NCBI GenBank assembly: GCA_019119685.1
Contig: DWWN01000002.1
Coordinates: 1-58,122 of the forward strand
DNA length: 58,122 nucleotides
From: Candidatus Faecalibacterium faecigallinarum
GTDB lineage: Bacteria > Bacillota > Clostridia > Oscillospirales > Ruminococcaceae
Direction: 5' to 3'
Shown here piece after piece: positions 50,390 through 58,122 of this stretch. Position 1 is the first letter of the stretch. Each line of letters opens with the position of its first letter. A program made the position numbers and the translations under genes. The notes below the pieces were generated by a model. It saw nothing but the letters and a program-made list of their open reading frames with translations, did not search any database and was not told where the DNA came from.

Positions 50390-51048
50390 TGGATAAGTCT
50401 GAGATCAAGGCCTTTATTGCCAAGCGCGTGGCCAAGGAGCTGAAGGACGGCGACGTGGTCAACCTGGGCATCGGCCTGCCCACCCTGATTCCCGCCTACC
50501 TGCCCGAGGGCGTCCACGTGATCCTCCAGTCCGAGAACGGCATCATCGGCACCGGCGCCAAGCCCACCCCCGAGGAGGCCGACCCCCACTTCAAGATTGA
50601 CGCCGGCGGCTCCCCCGCCCAGGCCGCCGTCTTCGGCTGCTACATCGACTCCGCCACCTCCTTCGGCTTCATCCGCGGCGGCCACGTCAACGCCACCATC
50701 CTGGGCGGCCTGGAGGTGGATCAGGAGGGCTCCCTGTCCAACTGGATCATCCCCGGCAAGAAGATGCCCGGCATGGGCGGCGCCATGGATCTGCTGGTGG
50801 GCGCCAAAGAGGTCATCGTGGCCATGGAGCACACCGCCAAGGGCAAGCCCAAGATCCTGAAGAAGTGCACCCTGCCCTACACCGCCGTCCACTGCGTCAC
50901 CAAGATTATCACCGAGATGTGCGTGATCGACGTGACCGACAAGGGCCTGGAGCTGGTGGAGATCAACCCCGAGTTCACCGTGGACGACGTGAAGGCCGCC
51001 ACCGAGGCCGACCTGATCGTCTCCCCCGATCTGAAGCCCATGTGCTGA
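50389..51048 (+). CDS. ctfB: Butyrate-acetoacetate CoA-transferase, beta subunit (AtoA/CtfB-like)
   Basis: Catalytic subunit of the CoA-transferase. The 219-residue product has the family motif with the catalytic glutamate in LQSENGIIGTG (Glu49), GLPTLIPAYLP, and the FIRGGHVNATILGGLEVD and GMGGAMDLLVGA blocks. It is co-translated with the alpha subunit. The two subunits together form the second possible butyrate-releasing step in this window besides ptb-buk. Confidence 0.93.
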   Translation: MDKSEIKAFIAKRVAKELKDGDVVNLGIGLPTLIPAYLPEGVHVILQSENGIIGTGAKPTPEEADPHFKIDAGGSPAQAAVFGCYIDSATSFGFIRGGHVNATILGGLEVDQEGSLSNWIIPGKKMPGMGGAMDLLVGAKEVIVAMEHTAKGKPKILKKCTLPYTAVHCVTKIITEMCVIDVTDKGLELVEINPEFTVDDVKAATEADLIVSPDLKPMC

Positions 51049-51054
51049 AACCTC

Positions 51055-51234
51055 AATCAGACGGCAGGCGCCGTCTGATTGAAAAACAGCCCGCTGCATG
51101 CAAGGCCGGGCCGCCGACGGCGGCCCGGCCTCACACTTGCGGGCTGAGCAGTGTTTTCAGTCACGCACATGTCGCGGCTGAAAACTGCCTGCTATTTTTT
51201 CGCGCCGCAGGCGCGAACTCTGCGAGGCGAAAAA
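51055..51234 (+). repeat. Multi-hairpin element after ctfB, related to the three-hairpin repeat
   Basis: Four consecutive stems: AATCAGACGGC/GCCGTCTGATT (51055-51080); AGCCCGC/GCGGGCT enclosing GGCCGGGCCGCC/GGCGGCCCGGCC (51088-51145); GCAG-TTTTCAG/CTGAAAA-CTGC with a CGCACATGTCG loop (51148-51188); TTTTTCGC/GCGAAAAA (to 51234). The loop of the third stem is identical over 11 bases to hairpin 3 of copy B, although its stem sequence is unrelated. Confidence 0.65.
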
Positions 51235-51267
51235 GCGCCGCCCCGGCATTGCCGGGGCGGCGCTTTT
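51235..51267. terminator. Bidirectional terminator between ctfB and the mobA-like gene
   Basis: A 12-bp stem GCGCCGCCCCGG/CCGGGGCGGCGC flanked by AAAAA and TTTT. Confidence 0.85.
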
Positions 51268-51270
51268 CTG

Positions 51271-51831
51271 CTATCGGGACAGATCCGCCGGGGTGTCCAC
51301 GTCCATCAGCTCTCTGGGGGAGGACGCCTCCACCAGCCGCAGCCGCTCCGGGTGGCGGCGGAGCACCGCGCTGCCGCCGGTGTCGCCGGTGAGGGCGGCC
51401 AGCTCCCCAAAAAAACAGGCGGGGAAAATCACCGGGCTGCCCCGGGTTCCCCGCCAGGACAGGGCGCAGATGGCGTCCCCCGCGTCCGAAAAGGCGTCCA
51501 GCAGCCGCCGGACGCTCTCCGTGGTCAGCCAGGGCTGGTCACAGACGGCGAACAGGGCCCCGTCCATCCCGTCCATGGCGGCCACGCCCAGGCGGATGGA
51601 GGCGGCAATGCCCTCCCCCGCTCCCGGGTTGTCCAGGGGGCGGAAGCCGTACTCCGCCCCGGCGGAGAGCACCTCCGGATAGGGGGAGCACACCACCAGC
51701 CGGCCGAAGCCGGCGGGGGCCAGGGCGGCCATGGCACGGCGGTGGAGGGGCACCCCCTCCACCGCCGAAAGCAGCTTGTTGGAGCCGAACCGCCGCCCCG
51801 CGCCGGAGGCCATCAGCACGCAGCCCACCAT
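51271..51831 (-). CDS. MobA-like NTP transferase (YgfJ/MocA type)
   Basis: A 186-residue nucleotidyltransferase with the start VGCVLMASGAGRRFGSNKLL (LxxGxGxRxGxxK), LFAVCDQPWLT and the GSPVIFPACFF block. This is the MobA/MocA/YgfJ group: cytidylyl- or guanylyltransferases for molybdenum cofactor maturation, some linked to selenium-dependent molybdenum hydroxylases. The start overlaps the stop of the upstream membrane-protein gene (TGATG). Confidence 0.8.
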   Translation of the reverse strand: MVGCVLMASGAGRRFGSNKLLSAVEGVPLHRRAMAALAPAGFGRLVVCSPYPEVLSAGAEYGFRPLDNPGAGEGIAASIRLGVAAMDGMDGALFAVCDQPWLTTESVRRLLDAFSDAGDAICALSWRGTRGSPVIFPACFFGELAALTGDTGGSAVLRRHPERLRLVEASSPRELMDVDTPADLSR

Positions 51832-52190
51832 CAGCCGAAGCCGTTGGCCAGATACATGATGAGGAAGGGCACGGCCACCTTGATGAGGCCCACCACCAGC
51901 GTCATGACGGTGAGGAGCACCAGGGCCTTGCCCCGGCTCTCAAAGGTGTCCTCCCACCGGCGGAGCATGTTGGTGAAGTTCCGGGTACGGTTCTGGGCGC
52001 CGATGAGGTCGGCGATGCTCTTAATCGCGTTGAAGGCGGTGTAGCCCATCCAGATGGGCAGGGCGATCATGGAGACGTTGTGGCTGAACCCCCCGCGGAA
52101 CAGGAAGAACAGCGCCAGCAGGAAGCTGGCCATGGTGAACAGCAGGTAGGCCCAGACGCCGACCTTGGCGGCGCGGTCATGTGTAGGCAT
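51831..52190 (-). CDS. Small membrane protein, unknown function
   Basis: A 119-residue protein with three hydrophobic segments (about 10-32, 38-58 and 88-115) and a charged central loop (GAQNRTRNFTNMLRRWEDTF). No family recognised. The start is ATG 52190, preceded by AAAGGAAA; a longer in-frame reading overlaps the threonine synthase gene and is not used. Its position between thrC-like and mobA-like genes on the same strand suggests one operon. Confidence 0.65.
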   Translation of the reverse strand: MPTHDRAAKVGVWAYLLFTMASFLLALFFLFRGGFSHNVSMIALPIWMGYTAFNAIKSIADLIGAQNRTRNFTNMLRRWEDTFESRGKALVLLTVMTLVVGLIKVAVPFLIMYLANGFG

Positions 52191-52234
52191 AGCGGTTTGT
52201 TTCCTTTCTCGGTGAAATGTTGGTTGCTTCTGGT

Positions 52235-53473
52235 TCAGGGCGCGATGCACGCCTCCGCAAAGGCGGAGAGCAGCGCGTCCATGTCCGGCGGCACCACCAG
52301 GGGCTCCCCGGCGGCCCTGATGCCGCTCTCCACGTCCTTGAGACCGTTGCCGGTGACGATGCTCACCACCGTGGCTTCCGGGGAGATCAGCCCCAGCCCC
52401 AGGGCCTTCTTCACACCGGCGGTGCCGGTGACCCCGGCGGGCTCCCCGAACACCCCCTGGGTGCGGCCCAGCAGGCGCATGGCGTCCAGGATCTCCCCGT
52501 CGGACACGTTGACGGCCACGCCGTCCGACTCCCGGATGGCGTTGAGGGCCTTCTCCGGGTTGCGGGGCACCCCCACGGCGATGGAGTCGGCCAGGGTGTT
52601 CTCCTCCATGGGCCGCCACGGCTCCCCGGTCTGGATGGCCCGGTTGATGGGGCAGCAGCCCTCCGCCTGCACGGAGATGAGCCGGGGCAGCCTGTCGATG
52701 AACCCGGCGGCATAGAGATCCTTCAGCCCCTTCCACGCCCCGGCGATGGTGCACCCGTCCCCCACGGACAGGGCGATGTAGTCGGGCACCTGCCAGCCCA
52801 GCTGCTCCATGATCTCCAGGGTGACGGTCTTCTTGCCCTCGGACAGGTAGGGGTTGATGGCCGCGTTGCGGTTGTACCAGCCCCACCTGTCGATGGCGGC
52901 CTTACTCAGCTCGAAGGTGTCCTCATAGGAGCCGTCCACGCTCACCACCGTGGCGCCGAAGATGCGCAGCTGGGCCACCTTGCCCTTGGGGGCCCGCTTG
53001 GGCACGAAGATGTAGGTGGACAGGCCGGCGGCCGCCGCGTTCCCCGCCAGGGAGGAGGCGGCGTTGCCCGTGGAGGAGCAGGCGATGGTGTCCGCCCCCG
53101 CCTCCCTGGCCTTGACCACCGCCAGGGCGGAGGCCCGGTCTTTCAGGGAGGACGTGGGGTTCTGCCCGTCGTCCTTGAGGTACAGGGCTTTCAGCCCCAG
53201 CGCCCGGGCCAGGTTGTCCGCCTTGTACAGCGGCGACCAGCCCACCCGCAAAGGCGGCGGGGCGGAGCCCTCCTCCACCGGCAGGAAGGGCCGGTACCGC
53301 CACATGGTGTTGTCCCGGCAGGCGGCCAGGTCCTTGGGCGAGAAGTCCCGCCGGATGGCGGCGTAGTCGTACACGATGTCCAGGATGCCGCCGCAGGCGC
53401 AGGTGGTCAGGCCGGGGACGGCCTCATATTCCTTCCCGCACCTGACACATTTTGCACCGAGGACATACTTCAT
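52235..53473 (-). CDS. thrC: Threonine synthase-like PLP enzyme
   Basis: Fold-type II PLP enzyme. The 412-residue product has an N-terminal zinc-ribbon-like CVRC...CAC (Cys9, 12, 25, 27), the Schiff-base lysine in TSSLKDRASA (Lys111) and the SSTGNAASSLAGNA phosphate loop. This architecture is typical of the threonine synthase (O-phosphohomoserine) family. Since it sits in a YgeY-type gene neighbourhood and not with other threonine genes, a related ammonia-lyase role is possible. Confidence 0.78.
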   Translation of the reverse strand: MKYVLGAKCVRCGKEYEAVPGLTTCACGGILDIVYDYAAIRRDFSPKDLAACRDNTMWRYRPFLPVEEGSAPPPLRVGWSPLYKADNLARALGLKALYLKDDGQNPTSSLKDRASALAVVKAREAGADTIACSSTGNAASSLAGNAAAAGLSTYIFVPKRAPKGKVAQLRIFGATVVSVDGSYEDTFELSKAAIDRWGWYNRNAAINPYLSEGKKTVTLEIMEQLGWQVPDYIALSVGDGCTIAGAWKGLKDLYAAGFIDRLPRLISVQAEGCCPINRAIQTGEPWRPMEENTLADSIAVGVPRNPEKALNAIRESDGVAVNVSDGEILDAMRLLGRTQGVFGEPAGVTGTAGVKKALGLGLISPEATVVSIVTGNGLKDVESGIRAAGEPLVVPPDMDALLSAFAEACIAP

Positions 53474-53513
53474 GTGGAAAACCTCCTTTCAGGGGGTGGA
53501 AAAAAGCGCGCAC

Positions 53514-53687
53514 CCGGGGGGCATCCCGGCAGGCGGATGGCGCGCCGGGGTCGTCGCGCCCCACAACGTCGGCCCAAGCTGCGGATCGTTCGCTTCCGCG
53601 TAAACGCGAAAGCTCATTTCCTCCGCTGGGCCTCTTTCTCCCCACGCGACCCGCGGCACAGCCGCTGGGCTCGCGCGGGGGCCCCAT
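53514..53687. repeat. 174-bp direct repeat, copy 1
   Basis: Identical to 54037-54210 except for one base (T versus C in the CCTCtTTCTC stretch). It begins CCCGGGGGCATCCCGG and ends GGGGGCCCCAT. Confidence 0.9.
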
Positions 53688-54036
53688 TCCTATAAGCGCC
53701 GAAGTATTTCAGGGGCATGGCACCAGCGGCGGCCCGGCGGGCCAAGGCGGTACAGCGCACCCATTCCCAGGGCCTGCGGGGTAATCCCGATGCGTGCCGC
53801 CCAGGGCGCGGCAGCGCCTTTTACATACGTGCCAATCGGGCGGGCGGCAATGCGCGCCCGGTCTCTGCCCTGTCCGTACAGCCCACCGCCGCCATGGGCC
53901 CCGGGTCCAGGGCCGCAGCCCTGGTGGTTTTCCCACCGCTTTTGACATCAAAAGCGGTGCCCCGGCCGAGTCGGAGGCGCCGGGGGCGCTTCCGATAAAA
54001 ATCCAGCGAAGCCACCTCCCCAAAAGCGGCCCGTCC
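53688..54036. other. 349-bp spacer between the direct repeats, no gene recognised
   Basis: Contains several tight hairpins: CAGGGC-n4-GCCCTG near 53908 and a 10-bp stem ACCGCTTTTG-acat-CAAAAGCGGT near 53936-53959. Open frames here are short and run across the flanking repeats, so they are probably not genes. Confidence 0.5.
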
Positions 54037-54210
54037 CCCGGGGGCATCCCGGCAGGCGGATGGCGCGCCGGGGTCGTCGCGCCCCACAACGTCGGCCCAA
54101 GCTGCGGATCGTTCGCTTCCGCGTAAACGCGAAAGCTCATTTCCTCCGCTGGGCCTCCTTCTCCCCACGCGACCCGCGGCACAGCCGCTGGGCTCGCGCG
54201 GGGGCCCCAT
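54037..54210. repeat. 174-bp direct repeat, copy 2
   Basis: Second copy at a 523-base interval from copy 1, same orientation, 173 of 174 bases identical by eye. Confidence 0.9.
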
Positions 54211-54243
54211 GGAACGGGCCAGGCGGTGTCATATCCCCGCGGG

Positions 54244-54270
54244 CGGCGCGTCAGGGATACCGCGCCCTAC
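54244..54270 (-). repeat. REP-like palindrome overlapping the PLP enzyme stop codon
   Basis: On the minus strand it reads GTAGGGCGCGGTATCC then TGACGCGCCGC: the pattern GTAGGG-arm-loop-arm-CGC also seen at 58053-58080 with a different arm sequence. It contains the TAG stop of the gene at 54267-55739. Confidence 0.55.
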
Positions 54271-55739
54271 AGATTTTTGAGTACCCCGGATTCTTCATTG
54301 AAGGCGTTGATCAGCTCATCCAGCTGGTCGGCCTGCCGGTGCACGTCGTCCCAGACCGTGCCGTACCACAGGTCGTTGAGCTCCTGGGCGGTGCGGCCCT
54401 GCTGCTCCACCCAGGTGTAGTATTTCAGGTTGTGCACCCGCTTGCGATCCTGGTAGTTCAGCTCCGCCATGGAGTCGGTGCGCAGGCCCAGCAGGTGGAG
54501 GGCGTGATCCACCGCGGCGGCGGTGCCGTCGTAGGGGCCGTACTGCTCGGCCAGCTCCTGAATGCGGGAGCCGTACATGGCCGCCGAGTCGGTGAGGACG
54601 GTGGCCACCACGTCGTGCTCGGTGAGCTCGTAGTACTTGGCCAGCTTGACACAGCACAGCACGTTGGCGATGCCCGAGATGCCCAGCAGGGACAGGTTGG
54701 CGATGGTGTCCTCGTCCACCCCCACAGCGCGCAGGTAGTCGTGGCCCGCCGGGTCGTTGAACAGACGCAGCAGCCGCTGGGAGTCCTCGTCGTCGATGTC
54801 GATGACCATGTCGGTGTTCTTCACGTTGTGGATCCAGGGGATGTGCTTGTCGCCGATGCCCTCGATCCGGTGGCCGCCGAAGCCGTTCTCCAGGATGGTG
54901 GGGCACTGCAGGGCCTCGCCCACCGCCAGCTTCAGGTGGGGATACCGCTCCTTGAGCAGGTCGCCGGCGCTCATGGTGCCGGCGGAGCCGGAGGTGAAGC
55001 AGGCGCCGGCGAAGTTGTCCCCGGGGCGCTTCACGGCCTCGTAGAGGTCCGCCAGGGCGCAGCCGGTGACGTTGTAGTGCCACAGGGGGTTGCCCATCTC
55101 CTCGAACTGGTTGAAGATCATGTACTGGGGATCGGCCTTCAGCTCCCAGGTCTTGTCGAAGATCTCCTTCACGTTGGACTCGCAGCCCGGGGTGGCGATG
55201 ACCTCGCCGGCGATGGACTTCAGCCAGTCGAACCGCTCCTTGCTCATCTCCGCGGGGAGGATGGCCACGCTGTCGCAGGCCAGCAGCTTGCTGTTGAAGG
55301 CGCCGCCGCGGCAGTAGTTGCCGGTGGAGGGCCACACCGCCTTGTGGTAGGTGGCGTCAAACTGGCCGGTGACCAGCCGGGGGGCCAGGCAGCCGAAGGA
55401 GGCGCCCACCTTGTGGCAGCCGGTGGGGAACCACTTGCCCGCCATGGCGATGATCCGGCAGGGCACGCCGGAGAGGCTGGAGGGGATCTCCACGTAGTTG
55501 GGCACGGCCTGGAACAGGCCGCCGCTCTCCTTGGCCTCGTTCTTCCAGGTGATGCGGAACAGGTTCAGCGGGTTCACGTCCCACAGTCCCACGTCCTTGA
55601 GCTTGACCTGGATCTTCTCGGGGATGGTCTCGGGGTTCTGCATCTGGGCGATGGTGGGGATGATGATGTTGTTCTCCTTGGCCTTCTGGATGTTGTGCGC
55701 CAGGGCCTCCTTGTGGATCGTCAGGTCGATCTTGCCCAT
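54267..55739 (-). CDS. PLP-dependent enzyme, fold type II (YgeY-associated)
   Basis: A 490-residue PLP enzyme related to tryptophan synthase beta/cysteine synthase folds but not assignable to one of them. GKWFPTGCHKVGASFG gives the likely Schiff-base Lys110, WPSTGNYCRGGAFNSKLLA is the Asn-containing loop, and FTSGSAGTMSAGDLL the phosphate-binding loop. Long N- and C-terminal extensions. It lies 1 base after the YheO-type regulator gene on the same strand and next to divergent ygeY, pointing to an amino-acid ammonia-lyase role in the same pathway; substrate unknown. Confidence 0.75.
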   Translation of the reverse strand: MGKIDLTIHKEALAHNIQKAKENNIIIPTIAQMQNPETIPEKIQVKLKDVGLWDVNPLNLFRITWKNEAKESGGLFQAVPNYVEIPSSLSGVPCRIIAMAGKWFPTGCHKVGASFGCLAPRLVTGQFDATYHKAVWPSTGNYCRGGAFNSKLLACDSVAILPAEMSKERFDWLKSIAGEVIATPGCESNVKEIFDKTWELKADPQYMIFNQFEEMGNPLWHYNVTGCALADLYEAVKRPGDNFAGACFTSGSAGTMSAGDLLKERYPHLKLAVGEALQCPTILENGFGGHRIEGIGDKHIPWIHNVKNTDMVIDIDDEDSQRLLRLFNDPAGHDYLRAVGVDEDTIANLSLLGISGIANVLCCVKLAKYYELTEHDVVATVLTDSAAMYGSRIQELAEQYGPYDGTAAAVDHALHLLGLRTDSMAELNYQDRKRVHNLKYYTWVEQQGRTAQELNDLWYGTVWDDVHRQADQLDELINAFNEESGVLKNL

Positions 55740-55740
55740 G

Positions 55741-56388
55741 TTATGTCTCCTCCTGTTTCGTGTCGATGTAGGAATAAAGGGTGTATTTTGAGATACCGAA
55801 GTATTTTGCCACCTTGTCTCCGGATTTGGTGATGAGGAAAGCGCCGTGCTGGCTCAAAAACCGGATGGCCCGGACCTTGTCGTCCTTGTTCATCAGGGCC
55901 ACAGGCTTGCCCACCAGGGCCACGCTCTGCTCGATGAGGTCCTCCAGCAGGTCGTTGACGTTGAGGACAGTGATGCGCTCTTGCTCCCCCTGGACGGCCT
56001 CCGGGGTGCTGATCAGACCGGAGATGGCCCCGTTGATCATCAGCAGAGCGGAGATGTCGTAGTTGATGGAGAGGATGGCGGTGACCTTCCCCTTGCTGTT
56101 GCGGATGTAGACCGTGGACGACTTCAGGATCTTGCCGTCGGGGGTCCGGGTCAGGTAGGCCAGATGGTCCCGGGGGTCCTCATCCCCGCCCAGGATGTGC
56201 TCCATGACCACCTTGGACGGGCCGTCCCCCACCTTGCGGCCGGTGACGTGGCCGTTGACGATATAGACGATCGGGTGCTCCGCGTTCTGTGAGGACAGAT
56301 CGTGGATCACCACCTCGCAGTTGGGGCCGAACTGGGCCGCCAGTGCGTCCGCGATCTGCTTGAGCATCTCCAGCCGGTTGCTCTCCAA
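55741..56388 (-). CDS. YheO-like PAS/HTH transcriptional regulator
   Basis: A 215-residue regulator. The N-terminal half ([57 protein letters not shown]) is the YheO-like PAS domain, and the C-terminal third ending [18 protein letters not shown] is its HTH. Relatives control D-amino-acid or diaminopropionate genes. A GGAGGTGAT ribosome-binding site precedes the TTG start at 56388. It is divergent to ygeY and likely controls the shared intergenic region. Confidence 0.85.
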   Translation of the reverse strand: MESNRLEMLKQIADALAAQFGPNCEVVIHDLSSQNAEHPIVYIVNGHVTGRKVGDGPSKVVMEHILGGDEDPRDHLAYLTRTPDGKILKSSTVYIRNSKGKVTAILSINYDISALLMINGAISGLISTPEAVQGEQERITVLNVNDLLEDLIEQSVALVGKPVALMNKDDKVRAIRFLSQHGAFLITKSGDKVAKYFGISKYTLYSYIDTKQEET

Positions 56389-56505
56389 TGGGTTATCACC
56401 TCCATGATTTCAAGAGCCGCGCTCGCTTACAGCATCATCATACCAGCATCCGGCGAAGATTGCAACGGTTTTTCAAAAATTTTTTTAGGTTTTCTAAATT
56501 TTTGT

Positions 56506-56560
56506 TTGACATCGGCGGTTTCTATGGTATGATAGAGACAGAGCGGGGGGAGCCCCGCGG
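56506..56560 (+). promoter_or_regulatory. ygeY promoter and early hairpin
   Basis: TTGACA (56506-56511), spacer 16, TATGAT (56528-56533). A GCGGGG-n3-CCCCGC hairpin follows in the first transcribed bases (about 56543-56559). The rest of 56389-56627 is an AT-rich divergent regulatory region. Confidence 0.6.
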
Positions 56561-56627
56561 ATGTGATATGACAAAAATACCGGCTACATACCTTATTACG
56601 ACAGACTGTGCAGGGAGGAACGGTACT

Positions 56628-58040
56628 ATGAATTTTGACGCGATCAAGCAGGCTGCCCAGGGCTACGGCGCGGACATGACCCGCTTTCTGCGGGACATGA
56701 TCGCCATTCCCAGCGAGAGCTGCGGGGAGGAGGGCGTGGTCAAACGCATCGCCCAGGAGATGGAGAAGCTGGGCTACGACAAGGTGGAGATCGACGGCCT
56801 CGGCAACGTCATCGGCTGGATGGGCCAGGGTGAGAAGATCATCGCCATCGACTCCCACATCGACACTGTGGGCATCGGCAACATCAACAACTGGGAGGCT
56901 GACCCCTACCAGGGCTACGAGGACGACGCGGTGATCTACGGCCGCGGCGGCTCCGACCAGGAGGGCGGCATGGCCTCCGCCGTGTACGGCGCCAAGATCA
57001 TGAAGGACCTGGACCTGATCCCCGCCGGGTACAAGATCATGGTGGTGGGCTCCGTCCAGGAGGAGGACTGCGACGGCATGTGCTGGCAGTACATCGTCAA
57101 CAAGTACTTCCCCAGCAAGGAGGAGGCCCAGAAGCGGATCGAGTTCGTCATCTCCACCGAGCCCACCGACGGCGGCATCTACCGCGGCCACCGGGGCCGG
57201 ATGGAGATTCGGGTGGACGTGAAGGGCGTCTCCTGCCACGGCTCCGCCCCCGAGCGGGGGGACAACGCCATCTATAAGATGGCCGACATCCTCCAGGACG
57301 TCCGGGCCCTCAACGAGAATCCCGCCGACGACACGGTGGAGGTCAAGGGCCTGGTGAAGATGCTGGACGAGAAGTACAACCCCGAGCACTGGGAGGACGC
57401 CCGGTTCCTGGGCCGGGGCACCTGCACCACCTCTCAGATCTTCTACACCTCCCCCAGCCGCTGCGCCGTGGCCGACAGCTGCGCCATCTCCATCGACCGG
57501 CGCATGACCGCCGGGGAGACCTGGGACTCCTGCCTCCAGGAGATCCGGGACCTGCCCAGCGTGAAGAAGTACGGCGACGACGTGAAGGTCAGCATGTACA
57601 TGTACGACCGGCCCTCCTGGACCGGCGAGGTCTATGAGACTGAATGCTTCTTCCCCACCTGGATCAACAAGGAATCCGCCGCCCACGTCCAGGCCCTCAT
57701 CGACGCCCACCACGGCCTGTGGGGCCAGGAGCGCATCGGTCACGAGGACGCCGACCCCAAGCGGGACGCCATGCACCTGCGCCGGGGCCGCCCCCTGACG
57801 GACAAGTGGACCTTCTCCACCAACGGCGTGTCCATCCAGGGCCGCTACGGCATCCCCTGCGTGGGCTTCGGCCCCGGCGCGGAGAGCCAGGCCCACGCCC
57901 CCAACGAGATCACCTGGAAGCAGGACCTGGTCACATGCGCCGCCCTGTACGCCGCCGTCCCCGGCCTCTATAAGGAGGAGAACAAGACCGGCGACGTCAC
58001 CCAGTTCCGCCAGAGCCTCACCGACAACGACATCCGGTAA
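56628..58040 (+). CDS. ygeY: YgeY family selenium metabolism-linked hydrolase (M20)
   Basis: M20-type zinc hydrolase/deacetylase. The 470-residue product has the metal motifs DSHIDTVG (His77, Asp79), [11 protein letters not shown] (Asp110) and VQEEDCDG (Glu145/146). YgeY is regularly found in gut anaerobe clusters with a PLP lyase (YgeX), a carbamoyltransferase (YgeW) and selenium-dependent molybdenum hydroxylases, and this gene set is tied to anaerobic purine breakdown. Here it is divergent from a YheO-type regulator and a PLP enzyme. GGGAGG precedes ATG 56628. Confidence 0.88.
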   Translation: MNFDAIKQAAQGYGADMTRFLRDMIAIPSESCGEEGVVKRIAQEMEKLGYDKVEIDGLGNVIGWMGQGEKIIAIDSHIDTVGIGNINNWEADPYQGYEDDAVIYGRGGSDQEGGMASAVYGAKIMKDLDLIPAGYKIMVVGSVQEEDCDGMCWQYIVNKYFPSKEEAQKRIEFVISTEPTDGGIYRGHRGRMEIRVDVKGVSCHGSAPERGDNAIYKMADILQDVRALNENPADDTVEVKGLVKMLDEKYNPEHWEDARFLGRGTCTTSQIFYTSPSRCAVADSCAISIDRRMTAGETWDSCLQEIRDLPSVKKYGDDVKVSMYMYDRPSWTGEVYETECFFPTWINKESAAHVQALIDAHHGLWGQERIGHEDADPKRDAMHLRRGRPLTDKWTFSTNGVSIQGRYGIPCVGFGPGAESQAHAPNEITWKQDLVTCAALYAAVPGLYKEENKTGDVTQFRQSLTDNDIR

Positions 58041-58052
58041 TTTCCCGTGTGC

Positions 58053-58080
58053 GTAGGGGCCGATGCCCACATCGGCCCGC
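58053..58080 (+). repeat. REP-like palindrome at the right edge
   Basis: GTAGGGGCCGATG-ccca-CATCGGCCCGC: a 9-bp stem with a 4-base loop, framed by GTAG and CGC as in the element at 54244-54270. It lies 12 bases after the ygeY stop. Confidence 0.6.
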
Positions 58081-58122
58081 GCCGCGTCAGCGGCCTTTCC
58101 GGCAGGGTGCGCCGCAGAACAT

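Noticed and set aside
53709-54210. Short frames in the direct repeats, e.g. one including MSFRVYAEANDPQLGPTLWG
   Set aside because: They are copied with the repeat, cross repeat borders and have no start signals. Treated as repeat DNA.
54060-55832. 590-codon open frame on the plus strand over the PLP enzyme
   Set aside because: It runs through a direct repeat and antisense to a conserved enzyme; no ribosome-binding site or family similarity.

Overview
The window reads as chromosomal DNA of a GC-rich (roughly 65%) anaerobic, endospore-lineage Clostridia, most likely Oscillospiraceae/Ruminococcaceae and gut-associated. Reasons: the Bacillus-type gene order yicC-remA-gmk-priA-def-fmt-rsmB-rlmN-prpC-prkC-rsgA-thiN-spoVM, spore-coat genes (spoVM, sipL, spoIVA), the Firmicutes families DUF951 and DUF4364, a CIRCE-controlled groESL operon and butyrate-forming enzymes (ptb-buk, thl, ctfAB). 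The genus cannot be fixed from this sequence alone.

Layout. 1-130: right end of an IS3-family element. 0.2-12.5 kb: a long rightward housekeeping operon (RNA processing, nucleotide synthesis, replication restart, protein N-terminus formation, rRNA methylation, Ser/Thr kinase and phosphatase, ribosome GTPase, thiamine). 12.5-15.8 kb: a spore-coat basement cluster with an easily overlooked 27-residue spoVM. 15.9-19.5 kb (leftward): cstA with a long, possibly attenuated leader, a DUF4364 protein and an S1-domain protein. 19.6-26.7 kb (rightward): DUF951, prfA, tsaC, coaE, a lytic transglycosylase, a GNAT enzyme, an M18 aminopeptidase and an anion permease. 26.8-31.0 kb: a polysaccharide deacetylase, tRNA-Leu(GAG), a low-GC patch carrying an unusual two-TM protein, a GNAT enzyme and a second permease. 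31.1-41.7 kb: accessory genes (coiled-coil proteins, an XRE/membrane-protein module, a methyltransferase/TetR/MntR-like group, MATE pump, GH32 sucrase, GNAT, DUF362, TetR). 41.7-51.0 kb: groEL/groES, a lipid-kinase family protein, ptb-buk, coaD, thl and ctfAB. 51-58 kb: MobA-like protein, small membrane protein, threonine synthase-like enzyme, a repeat-rich spacer, and a PLP enzyme/YheO-type regulator/YgeY hydrolase group of the kind linked to selenium-dependent purine catabolism.

Functionally the 45-51 kb block joins CoA supply (coaD), acetoacetyl-CoA formation (thl) and two alternative terminal butyrate routes: phosphotransbutyrylase plus kinase (ATP-forming) and CoA-transferase. The enzymes between acetoacetyl-CoA and butyryl-CoA are not in the window.

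The strongest unexplained signal is a ~183-bp intergenic repeat, present twice (34.1 and 45.0 kb) as three consecutive hairpins. Paired base changes between the copies preserve the stems. A truncated inverted copy supplies the rlmN stop codon, and a related hairpin with an identical 11-base loop but a different stem follows ctfB. Other points to check are the cstA leader, the low-GC island at the tRNA, the 174-bp direct repeats at 53.5/54.0 kb, and a change in serine codon use from about 49.7 kb.
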